Of a DNA stretch of 6,119 bases, positions 1 through 5,469 are shown piece after piece. Each line of letters begins with the position of its first letter. Position 1 is the first letter of the stretch. The translations under genes were made by a program, and so were the position numbers. Origin of the DNA: Fimbriimonadaceae bacterium (GTDB taxonomy: Bacteria; Armatimonadota; Fimbriimonadia; Fimbriimonadales; Fimbriimonadaceae); the NCBI GenBank assembly GCA_014380605.1, contig JACMJO010000276.1, positions 1-6,119 on the forward strand, given 5' to 3'. The notes beneath the pieces were generated by a model, which was not told the DNA's origin, did no database searches, and saw nothing but the letters and a program-made list of their open reading frames with translations.

Positions 1-1373
1 AGCCATGGTCGCCTGACGGTAAGCAGTTTGTCTTTGCCAGCTGGAAGCGAAGCAAGAAAGAGCTTGCCTTCTGGGCCGCCGACGTGGAGTCGAAGACTCT
101 CAAGCAGATTTACAAGACGAACCACGATGGCGAGCATCGATCCCCTAGCCTAGCCTCACCTTTTTACAGCCCGGACGGATTGAAAGTGTTCTGCCTCCTG
201 GAAAACAGCGGCTATCGCCAAGCGTGGAGCATCGATCCATCCACCCAAGTCGCGACACAGGTGAGCAAAGGCGATTTTGAGACCTATCCGATCGAGGCAA
301 GCAAAGATGGCAAATCGCTGTTCGTGAGATCAGGCAAGGACAGCCCGGCCCAGATGCAACTCTACAAGGTGGACGTGGCAAGCGGCGAATACACCAAGTT
401 CTCCGAGCAAGTCGGAAGCTATAGCGAGCAAATCACATTGAGCCACGACCAGTCGAAAGCGGTAGCCGGCTTTGCCAATTGGTCTCAGCTTGGCGAAATG
501 TATCTGATCGCCACAGCGGGCGGCGAAGAGAAGGCTCTGACCGACTCCCACCGGAAGGACGCCTTCAACAAGATCAATCAGATCAAGCCGGAAATCTTCA
601 CCTATAAGAATCGAAACGGCCAAACGATCTACGGCTATGTGTTCGCGCCCAAAGACTTGAAGAAAGGCAAGCATCCCCTGATGGTCTATGTCTACGGCGG
701 GCCATTGGGCACCAGCAAGTCAATCACCGACGGCGCTTTCAACTCCACTGCCTACCTGTTCAACATGTACCTGACCCAGAAGTACGGTTTTGTGACGGTC
801 ACCATCGATCCTCGTGGCCAGAGCGGCTACGGCGCGGACTTTGGCAGGGCCAACTGGAATGCGCCCGGCAAAGCTCAGACCGAGGACTTGGCCGATGGCG
901 TGAAGTATCTGATTCAGAACTACAACGTCGATCCGACTAAGGTCGCGATCAACGGTTGGTCGTTTGGCGGCTTCCAAACCCAGATGTGCATGTACACCGC
1001 GCCTGACGTCTTCACGCTCGGTATCGCGGGAGCGGGTCCGACCGAGTGGCAGAACTACAACACTTGGTATTCGGGCGGCGTAATCGGAGAGTCTAGACCT
1101 GGGAAGCCAGAGGATTTGGATAAGTTTTCGCTGACCTCCATGGCGAAAAACCTCAAGCATCCTCTGATGCTCCTGCATGGCATGGAGGATACCAACGTGC
1201 TCTTCCAAGACACAGTTGCTGTGTATCGGAAATTGCTTCAGTATGGGAAGGGCGATTTGGTGGAGCTATCCCTAGATCCAACCGGGGGCCACGGGATGGG
1301 CGGCGACATGAGCAATCGCGACCGCCATGCCATCTATTTGGCATTCATCAAAAAGTGGTGGCGGCTGGACTAG
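1..1373 (+). CDS. S9-family serine peptidase (DPP IV / acylaminoacyl-peptidase type), 5'-truncated by window edge
   Basis: The reading frame is open from position 3 to the TAG at 1371-1373, giving 456 visible residues. The true start is off the left edge; a GTG at 84 is internal, because the frame already encodes propeller sequence (PWSPDGKQFVFAS) before it. The visible N-terminal part has PD40/TolB-like beta-propeller blades (WSPDG, YSPDG, SKDGKSLFV). An alpha/beta-hydrolase domain follows, with VYGGP near the oxyanion region, nucleophile Ser in GWSFGG (codon 960-962), Asp in HGMEDTNV (1188-1190) and His in GGHG (1290-1292). The Ser-Asp and Asp-His spacings of 76 and 34 residues match the S9 order and spacing. 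Members of the family cleave peptides at or near N-termini, often after proline, and the propeller restricts access to small peptides. Location (cytoplasm or periplasm) cannot be judged without the N-terminus. It converges on the minus-strand gene and looks transcriptionally separate. Exact substrate is unknown. Confidence 0.95.
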   Translation, partial: PWSPDGKQFVFASWKRSKKELAFWAADVESKTLKQIYKTNHDGEHRSPSLASPFYSPDGLKVFCLLENSGYRQAWSIDPSTQVATQVSKGDFETYPIEASKDGKSLFVRSGKDSPAQMQLYKVDVASGEYTKFSEQVGSYSEQITLSHDQSKAVAGFANWSQLGEMYLIATAGGEEKALTDSHRKDAFNKINQIKPEIFTYKNRNGQTIYGYVFAPKDLKKGKHPLMVYVYGGPLGTSKSITDGAFNSTAYLFNMYLTQKYGFVTVTIDPRGQSGYGADFGRANWNAPGKAQTEDLADGVKYLIQNYNVDPTKVAINGWSFGGFQTQMCMYTAPDVFTLGIAGAGPTEWQNYNTWYSGGVIGESRPGKPEDLDKFSLTSMAKNLKHPLMLLHGMEDTNVLFQDTVAVYRKLLQYGKGDLVELSLDPTGGHGMGGDMSNRDRHAIYLAFIKKWWRLD

Positions 1374-1380
1374 TTTGATC

Positions 1381-1490
1381 TGTGGGATGTGGTGTGTGAC
1401 TTGTTAGAAAAAGACCACACACCACTATGGTTCTTGGCCCGTAGATTGTAGGACGCTTAACAAACCACATCCCACAATCCACAGACCACA
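1381..1490. repeat. Inverted-repeat element built of degenerate 7-bp units (TGTGGNN / CCACANN)
   Basis: The plus strand has TGTGG at 1381 and 1388 and TGTGA at 1395, a 7-bp period. It also has exact CCACA at 1465, 1472, 1479 and 1486, again 7 bp apart. TGTGGGATGTGGT (1381-1393) is perfectly complementary to 1464-1476. After a bulge of exactly 7 nt (1394-1400), TTGTTA (1401-1406) pairs with TAACAA (1458-1463), making a 19-bp interrupted stem. A competing 10-bp hairpin uses 1389-1398 and 1416-1425 with a 17-nt loop. The element fills the gap between two convergent genes, so it may act as a bidirectional terminator, though neither strand shows a classical stem followed by a U-run. It could also be a small non-autonomous repeat; ATC abuts both outer ends (1378-1380 and 1477-1479). 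Function is inferred; the repeat itself is seen directly. Confidence 0.75.
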
Positions 1491-1495
1491 GGAGG

Positions 1496-2428
1496 CTAGA
1501 CGCCTCCACCGCCGCGACCCTGTCCCCCGCCGGGACCACCCGGTCCACCAGGCCCGCCGGGGAATCCTCCAGGACCACCCTGAGGATGTTCGATCTTGAA
1601 CGGCTTGCCAAGCATGGACTGCCCGGTTGCTTTCTGGTCACCCGATAGGATAGCCACGATCTTGGCGTTCAGAGCCTCGCGGTTCTTCTCCATCTGAGCG
1701 CGCATCTTTTCAGGATCGGGACGCTCGCCTTCGCTACCCTGAGGAGGTCGCATGTTCTGGCGGTTGTCGTCCAGAATCTGGCGAATCTGATCTCGCTGAT
1801 TTTTGCTCAGGTTCACCTTGTCGGCGATATCCTGTCGCATGAGTGCAACGGCGCCCTGTTGCTGAAGACCGATCTCTTGATATCGCTTGTACTGCGAATC
1901 GTTGAGAATCTCTTTGATCTTCTTCTCCATCTGAGGGTCCATCTGGCCGCCAGGGCCACCCGGACCTCCTGGACCCCTCTGGCCGCCGGGACCACCCTGA
2001 GGCGGGCCACCTTGTGGAGGACCGAATCCGCCTTGTCCACCCTGAGGAGGACCACCCTGTGGAGGGCCGCCTTGTCCGCGTTGGCCACCCTGCCCACCTT
2101 GAGGCGGGCCACCGGGTCCGCCTTGACCACCAGGACCAAAGCCACCAGGTCCGCCTGGTCCACCCGGACCGCCTGGACCGCGCATTGGCATCAACTTACC
2201 GAGTTCTTGCTTTTGCTCCTCGGTCAGCTTCAACTCTTTCTGAACGCTTGGGTTCATCAGAAGTCGAGGACCTTGAAGTCCTATGCCCGGGCCCATGCCT
2301 GGTCCACCTCTCATTCCGCCTGGTCCCTGTGGTGGGCCAAAGCCGCCACCCTGCGGTCCAGCGCCTTGGCCAAACGTCAGCGCACAAACTGCGGCGAGTG
2401 CGGCGATAGCTAATAGTTTCTTTTTCAT
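1496..2428 (-). CDS. Exported Gly/Pro/Gln-rich LTxxQ-motif (Spy/CpxP-like) protein
   Basis: This encodes 310 residues from ATG 2428-2426 to TAG at 1496. The start is chosen because GAGGTG lies 5 nt upstream and the protein then opens with a signal peptide (MKKKLLAIAALAAVC, hydrophobic to about residue 19). An in-frame GTG seven codons earlier would only add a charged leader. No good lipobox is visible, so a soluble periplasmic protein is likely. Helical segments carry LTEEQ (68-72), LSKNQ (207-211) and ILSGDQ (260-265), the spaced LTxxQ pattern of Spy/CpxP-type proteins. The end MLGKPFKIE resembles the C-terminal motif of related planctomycete/armatimonad proteins. Three low-complexity Gly/Pro/Gln tracts (about 21-53, 82-163, 283-310) separate them. 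Known Spy and CpxP bind unfolded proteins, and CpxP represses the sensor CpxA; by analogy this may be a chaperone or feedback partner of the upstream kinase. It lies 84 nt after that kinase on the same strand. Chaperone activity is inferred from weak motif similarity. Confidence 0.85.
   Translation of the reverse strand: MKKKLLAIAALAAVCALTFGQGAGPQGGGFGPPQGPGGMRGGPGMGPGIGLQGPRLLMNPSVQKELKLTEEQKQELGKLMPMRGPGGPGGPGGPGGFGPGGQGGPGGPPQGGQGGQRGQGGPPQGGPPQGGQGGFGPPQGGPPQGGPGGQRGPGGPGGPGGQMDPQMEKKIKEILNDSQYKRYQEIGLQQQGAVALMRQDIADKVNLSKNQRDQIRQILDDNRQNMRPPQGSEGERPDPEKMRAQMEKNREALNAKIVAILSGDQKATGQSMLGKPFKIEHPQGGPGGFPGGPGGPGGPGGGQGRGGGGV
1940..2185 (-). repeat. Low-complexity coding repeat (GPGG / PPQGG linker)
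   Basis: About 82 codons of the exported LTxxQ protein consist almost only of Gly, Pro, Gln and a few Arg/Phe. They are arranged as GGP triplets at both ends and repeated PPQGG units in the middle. At DNA level this gives imperfect tandem units of the CACCCTGAGGAGGAC / CACCCTGTGGAGGGC kind on the plus strand. The tract splits the first LTEEQ segment from the main helical segment. Only parts follow a strict Gly-X-Y period, so it is collagen-like but unlikely to form a regular triple helix throughout. Such repeats are prone to length change by slippage. Confidence 0.85.
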
Positions 2429-2433
2429 TCCTG

Positions 2434-2439
2434 CACCTC
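2434..2439 (-). promoter_or_regulatory. Ribosome binding site deciding the start of the LTxxQ protein
   Basis: On the minus strand GAGGTG is followed by a 5-nt spacer and ATG. This supports translation from 2428 rather than from the in-frame GTG at 2449, which would place this site inside the coding region. Confidence 0.7.
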
Positions 2440-2442
2440 TAT

Positions 2443-2458
2443 CGGCCACAAGTGGCCG
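2443..2458 (-). promoter_or_regulatory. Stem-loop in the leader of the LTxxQ protein gene
   Basis: The 16-bp sequence CGGCCACAAGTGGCCG is a perfect inverted repeat with a 2-nt centre. Transcribed from the minus strand it gives a 6-bp GC-rich stem CGGCCA/UGGCCG closed by CUUG, a known stable tetraloop type. It lies 3 nt upstream of the GAGGTG ribosome binding site, in the gap after the kinase stop. It could stabilise a processed mRNA, modulate ribosome access or, as DNA, be a protein-binding palindrome. No U-tract follows, so it is unlikely to be an intrinsic terminator. No convincing promoter was found in the 84-nt gap. Confidence 0.55.
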
Positions 2459-2512
2459 GTTGGTATGTCTGTTGTGGCAATGTTTTATGAGGAAGTTATG
2501 TGAAACCTATGC

Positions 2513-4039
2513 TTAGGAGGTTTTTTCTGAAAAAAGTACAGAAACTTGGGTGCCTTCTCCCGGTTTCGACTCGATCTTCAGACTTGCGCCATGGCCCTCG
2601 ACTATGGTTTTGCAAATCGCAAGGCCAAGTCCGCTTCCTCCGGTGCCGCCTGTTCTCGATGAGTCGACTCTGTAGAAGCGCTCGGTCAGGTGGACCAAAT
2701 GCTCGGGGGCAATACCCTCTCCAGTGTCCGCGACGACTACCTCGGGGCTCTTCTCGTCCCTAATGGCCACCGCAACCTTTCCTTCCATCGCATGACGGTA
2801 GGCGTTTTCAAGCAAGTTGATAAATACGCGGCGCATCGCCTCTGGGTCGACCTCCGCGTAGACAGCTCGATCAGGGAAATCCACATTGAGCTCAATCGAG
2901 TCTGGCTTCAACACTTGCTCGATGGCTTCGCTGACGATCACGCGCAGATCGGATCGCTCCCTCTGAAAGGCCAGTTGGCCGGCGTCCGCTCTCGCGAGCA
3001 GAAGCAGTTGGTTCACCAGCCGATTCATCCCTTCCGTCGCCTCGTCGGCAACCCGCAAAGCTTCAAGCCTATCCGCCTCATTGGCTCCGGGTTCAAGGGC
3101 CGCGCTTGTGGAAAGCTTCATGCGAGTGAGCGGAGTCCGAAGTTCATGAGAGGCATCGGCCGTGAAACGTCGCTGTTGCTCAAAGGCCAATTGCAAATCG
3201 GTAAAGGCCTTCTCAAGCCTGCCGATCATGCTGTTGAACGACTCGCCAAGTTCAGCAAACTCATCCTGACCCTGGATCGGGATTCGCTCGCTCAGATTCG
3301 TCCCCGAAATCGCAGTGGCGGCGTCCCTCATGGTTCCAATCGGTCTCATCGCCCGATTGGTGAGGAAGATCGCACCCAAAGCGGCAACCACCAACGCACA
3401 CGGCAAGAAGATCACAAGAGTAAGGGTCTGCGATTGCCAAAGTCGATCTAAATCCCTGGTCTCCCTGGCGACTTGAACCACAGCTCTCACCTCATTCCCT
3501 TCCAACCAGGGCATGGTGAAAACACGAATCCGTTCGCCTTCAAAACTGCCGGAAGTGTAGATTGGGCTCTTGCCGCGGATGACGGCATTCACCGCCTTAA
3601 GATCGAACGGGACATCTCCGGGCTGGGATAGCGATTCTATCTTGACGTTGAAGTGTCTAGGTCGACGGAGGTTGGCAATCCGGAACCCTTCCGTATCTAG
3701 GCCACGCGGCGGATTCTGGGGAGGCTGTTGCCGCTGGAAGGCGGGCGGTTCGATCGGGCCAAATCCCTGGCCCTCCGGGCCGCCCGGTCCTGGCGGTCCA
3801 CCCGATTGACCTTGGCCTCTTGGCTGTCCGGGCCCGCCTGGTCCCATTTGAAAACCCGGACCGAATGGAGGTCGCCGCGATCGCCGAGCCTGCTCTTGAA
3901 GCTCCCGGTCGATGGCATTTGAGAGCTGGTTTTGGTTGATAAGCAGGATGCCGAAGCCAAAGGCGATGAGCGTCGTACCAAGAATGGCGACGTTCCAAAG
4001 GGTGAGGCGAACGCGAAGCGACTGGAATCCAAGCCTCAG
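2513..4039 (-). CDS. Membrane sensor histidine kinase (HAMP-HisKA-HATPase_c), probable CTG start
   Basis: It senses an envelope signal and phosphorylates the adjacent regulator. From CTG 4039 to TAA at 2513 it has 508 residues. TM1 is at about 12-34 (LTLWNVAILGTTLIAFGFG). The extracytoplasmic part, about 35-204, opens with a Gly/Pro/Gln-rich stretch (57-114) and continues as a probable globular sensor. TM2 is about 205-227 and HAMP about 229-281. The H-box SHELRTPL carries His298 (codon 3148-3146). The N-box NLLEN lies at 408-412, G1 DTGEG at 438-442, the F-box ERFYR near 453-457 and G2 GSGLG at 468-472, so all catalytic boxes are intact. There is no in-frame ATG, GTG or TTG between the upstream stop (4099) and ATG 3847, yet TM1 is encoded there. 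The CTG has GGGAGG 6 nt upstream and overlaps the regulator stop as CTGA, implying translational coupling. ATT 4063 is an alternative; starting at 3847 would remove TM1. Confidence 0.9.
   Translation of the reverse strand: MRLGFQSLRVRLTLWNVAILGTTLIAFGFGILLINQNQLSNAIDRELQEQARRSRRPPFGPGFQMGPGGPGQPRGQGQSGGPPGPGGPEGQGFGPIEPPAFQRQQPPQNPPRGLDTEGFRIANLRRPRHFNVKIESLSQPGDVPFDLKAVNAVIRGKSPIYTSGSFEGERIRVFTMPWLEGNEVRAVVQVARETRDLDRLWQSQTLTLVIFLPCALVVAALGAIFLTNRAMRPIGTMRDAATAISGTNLSERIPIQGQDEFAELGESFNSMIGRLEKAFTDLQLAFEQQRRFTADASHELRTPLTRMKLSTSAALEPGANEADRLEALRVADEATEGMNRLVNQLLLLARADAGQLAFQRERSDLRVIVSEAIEQVLKPDSIELNVDFPDRAVYAEVDPEAMRRVFINLLENAYRHAMEGKVAVAIRDEKSPEVVVADTGEGIAPEHLVHLTERFYRVDSSRTGGTGGSGLGLAICKTIVEGHGASLKIESKPGEGTQVSVLFSEKTS
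3704..3871 (-). repeat. Gly/Pro/Gln-rich tract in the kinase sensor region
   Basis: Residues about 57-112 of the kinase are dominated by Gly, Pro, Gln and Arg (for example GPGGPGQPRGQG, GGPPGPGGPEGQG). The tract immediately follows the membrane-proximal segment after TM1 and precedes the more ordinary sensor sequence (FRIANLRRPRHF onward). Its composition matches the linkers of the exported LTxxQ protein encoded downstream. It would lie outside the cytoplasmic membrane. Confidence 0.8.
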
Positions 4040-4716
4040 CCCTCGCCTCCCGGCCGCCTCAATGTGTATCCGAATCCATGCACGGTTTGGATCAGTTTAC
4101 GATCTGTGGCAACGTCGATTTTTCTTCGAAGGGAGGTGATGTGAAAATTGACCGTATTATCCAGGCTTTCCTCATTGTTCCAGACATCCTCGAGGATGAC
4201 CTCACGGGTCAAGATGCGCCCCTCGTTTCGGGCGAGCGCGACGAGCAAACTGTATTCGCGTGGAGTGAGCCGAATAGGTATGCCGCCGCGCTCGACCGTC
4301 TTGGCGTTGGTATCGATCTGGAGATCGTCGATTTCAATCTGGCCAGTTCTGTGAACGGCGTCTCTGCGCAATAGGGCCCTTACTCGGGCAGTCAGTTCGC
4401 GGACGTCGAACGGCTTTGGGAGGTAATCGTCCGCTCCGCCTTCCAAACCCTTAACCCGGTCGTCGATGGAGTCGCGAGCGGTGAGCATGAGGATCGGTGT
4501 GGTAATCCCGGCCTGCCGGATTTCATCGCAGACTTCCCAACCATCCATCTTGGGAAGCATCACGTCCAGAACCACCAAGCCATAGCTTCGGCTGAGGGCC
4601 TCGTCCAAGCCGTCTTCGCCGTTGTCGGCGATGTGTACGTCAAGGCGTTCCTTTTGGAGAGTGGAGGCAATCTGGTTGGCGATCTCCGTATCGTCTTCTA
4701 CAAGTAGTGCGCGCAT
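4036..4716 (-). CDS. OmpR/PhoB-family response regulator
   Basis: A DNA-binding transcription factor of 226 residues, activated by phosphorylation, running from ATG 4716 to TGA at 4036. The receiver domain (1-115) has the acidic cluster E7-D8-D9, phospho-acceptor D51 in LVVLDVMLP, switch T79 in MLTA and K101 in LPKPFD. The C-terminal winged-helix domain (about 127-221) includes LTPREYSLL, the recognition-helix region DNTVNFHITSLRRKID and the typical ending TVHGFGYTLR. All key residues are present and the length is normal. It is the first gene of the minus-strand unit and overlaps the kinase start by 4 nt, so the two are almost certainly cognate partners. No strong Shine-Dalgarno or sigma-70 promoter is obvious upstream. 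An 8-bp direct repeat flanks the start and might be an autoregulatory site. Target genes are unknown; the downstream LTxxQ protein is the obvious candidate. Confidence 0.96.
   Translation of the reverse strand: MRALLVEDDTEIANQIASTLQKERLDVHIADNGEDGLDEALSRSYGLVVLDVMLPKMDGWEVCDEIRQAGITTPILMLTARDSIDDRVKGLEGGADDYLPKPFDVRELTARVRALLRRDAVHRTGQIEIDDLQIDTNAKTVERGGIPIRLTPREYSLLVALARNEGRILTREVILEDVWNNEESLDNTVNFHITSLRRKIDVATDRKLIQTVHGFGYTLRRPGGEG
4037..4051 (-). promoter_or_regulatory. Ribosome binding site and CTG start of the kinase, overlapping the regulator stop
   Basis: On the minus strand GGGAGG (4051-4046) is followed by a 6-nt spacer and CTG (4039-4037). The CTG overlaps the regulator's TGA (4038-4036) in a CTGA arrangement equivalent to the common ATGA overlap. 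This is the best-placed initiation site for a kinase that keeps its first membrane helix. Confidence 0.55.
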
Positions 4717-4772
4717 CTTTGCAGTAGTGCATCTTACGCTGTGTTTGTGAGGAAATCATGAGGCTTGCATAT

Positions 4773-4796
4773 TGCCTCCCTGCCTCCCTGCCTCCC
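4773..4796. repeat. Tandem repeat, three copies of TGCCTCCC
   Basis: Three perfect 8-bp units lie end to end at 4773-4780, 4781-4788 and 4789-4796. The last three bases are also the start of the left hairpin of the RAYT element. Read on the minus strand the array is G-rich (three GGG runs alternating with GG), lying about 57-80 nt upstream of the regulator start codon. Copy number is likely to vary by slippage. Confidence 0.85.
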
Positions 4797-4823
4797 TCCA
4801 CACAAGGAACGAAGTGTGGAGGG
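4794..4823 (+). repeat. Left REP-like hairpin of the RAYT element
   Basis: CCCTCCACAC (4794-4803) and GTGTGGAGGG (4814-4823) form a perfect 10-bp stem around the loop AAGGAACGAA. The reverse complement of the right hairpin (5470-5499) matches it at 28 of 30 positions, differing only in the last two loop bases. The inner edge reads GTAG (4823-4826), the tetranucleotide often found beside REPs mobilised by RAYTs. Confidence 0.8.
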
Positions 4824-4911
4824 TAGCTTCGGCCACCATTAGTGGTGCAGTCAAGCTGGAACCCCTAACGACTCTTGCGCTAGAAAAGCTTAGCGGGGGT
4901 ATGAAGGGGGT

Positions 4912-5466
4912 GTGCAGCGGTCTAACTACAAGCATTGGCGAAACTCCCAAGAGCTGGGCGCGACCCTGTTCATGACCGCAACCTGCTTAGACTTTGCGCA
5001 CTTGTTCGGTCGCCGTGAAATTCGGGAACTCATGGCCAAGCACTTGATCGAAAGCCACCTAACCTACAATGCCCGATTACATGCTTTCGTGGTTATGACT
5101 CACCACTTCCATATCATCTCAAGTGCGCCGGAAACTCGCACCTGTTCATGGCTGATGCAAAAAATCAAAGGAGAAGCGACGAAGCTCCTGAATGGACAAC
5201 TACTGGAGACCGAATCTGCTCAAACCCAAATGCAGGTGGGCCTCAACGATCGACAACTCTGGAAGAGGTCCTTCCGAGGCATCCCTGTTCAAGACGAGCG
5301 CATGATGTCAGATAGCATAGGATACATACACCTGAACCCAGTGCGCGCGGGCTATTGCGAAAACCCAGAACAGTATCGATGGTCCAGCGCCCGTCTATTT
5401 CAATGCGGTTTTTATCAAGTCGACTATGGTTTCGACCTAAATAAGTGCCTTGCGGAATTCAGCTAG
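4912..5466 (+). CDS. REP-associated tyrosine transposase (RAYT, Y1/HUH family)
   Basis: Encodes 184 residues from GTG 4912 to TAG at 5464-5466. GTG is the only common start after the in-frame TAG at 4891, and GAAGG lies 4 nt upstream. Family proteins are single-strand DNA nucleases/transferases that act on REP hairpins. The N-terminus RSNYKHW resembles the usual RAYT opening, so it looks complete. The metal-binding HUH motif is H65-F66-H67 in VVMTHHFHIIS. The catalytic tyrosine is most likely Y138 in the diagnostic block YIHLNPVRAGY, followed by PEQYRWSSA (152-160). The segment LWKRSFRGIPVQDERMM (116-132) fits the usual region before the catalytic helix. Length and order are normal and no damage is seen, so the enzyme may be active. 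It is flanked by inverted hairpins that are its likely substrates. It differs from IS200 TnpA by the YIHxNPVRAG block and the REP context. Confidence 0.93.
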   Translation: MQRSNYKHWRNSQELGATLFMTATCLDFAHLFGRREIRELMAKHLIESHLTYNARLHAFVVMTHHFHIISSAPETRTCSWLMQKIKGEATKLLNGQLLETESAQTQMQVGLNDRQLWKRSFRGIPVQDERMMSDSIGYIHLNPVRAGYCENPEQYRWSSARLFQCGFYQVDYGFDLNKCLAEFS

Positions 5467-5469
5467 ACA

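Noticed and set aside
720..1208. Minus-strand open frame of 162 codons opposite the S9 catalytic domain
   Set aside because: The plus strand here encodes the complete Ser and Asp catalytic motifs; the antisense frame has no recognisable features.
1859..2413. Plus-strand open frame of 184 codons, rich in Leu/Thr/Arg, opposite the Gly/Pro-rich gene
   Set aside because: Its composition is the mirror of the GGP/PPQ repeat in another frame; the minus-strand frame has a signal peptide, ribosome site and LTxxQ motifs.
2519..2533. T6/A6 inverted repeat at the end of the kinase gene as a terminator
   Set aside because: It is an AT-only stem inside the last kinase codons with a one-base centre, too tight and weak to be a credible terminator.
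2690..3451. Plus-strand open frame of 253 codons opposite the kinase
   Set aside because: It is the antisense of well-conserved kinase domains (HAMP, HisKA, HATPase_c) and shows no recognisable domain of its own.
4773..4796. Possible CRISPR array in the short repeats
   Set aside because: The units are 8 bp and contiguous, with no spacers and no cas genes nearby.
4772..4975. Plus-strand 67-codon frame covering the left hairpin and the 5' end of the RAYT gene
   Set aside because: It runs through the tandem repeat and hairpin and overlaps the RAYT start out of frame; no protein motif or ribosome site supports it.
4912..5466. IS200/IS605-type insertion sequence
   Set aside because: The YIHLNPVRAG block, REP-like flanking hairpins in inverted orientation and absence of tnpB favour a RAYT over an IS200 TnpA.
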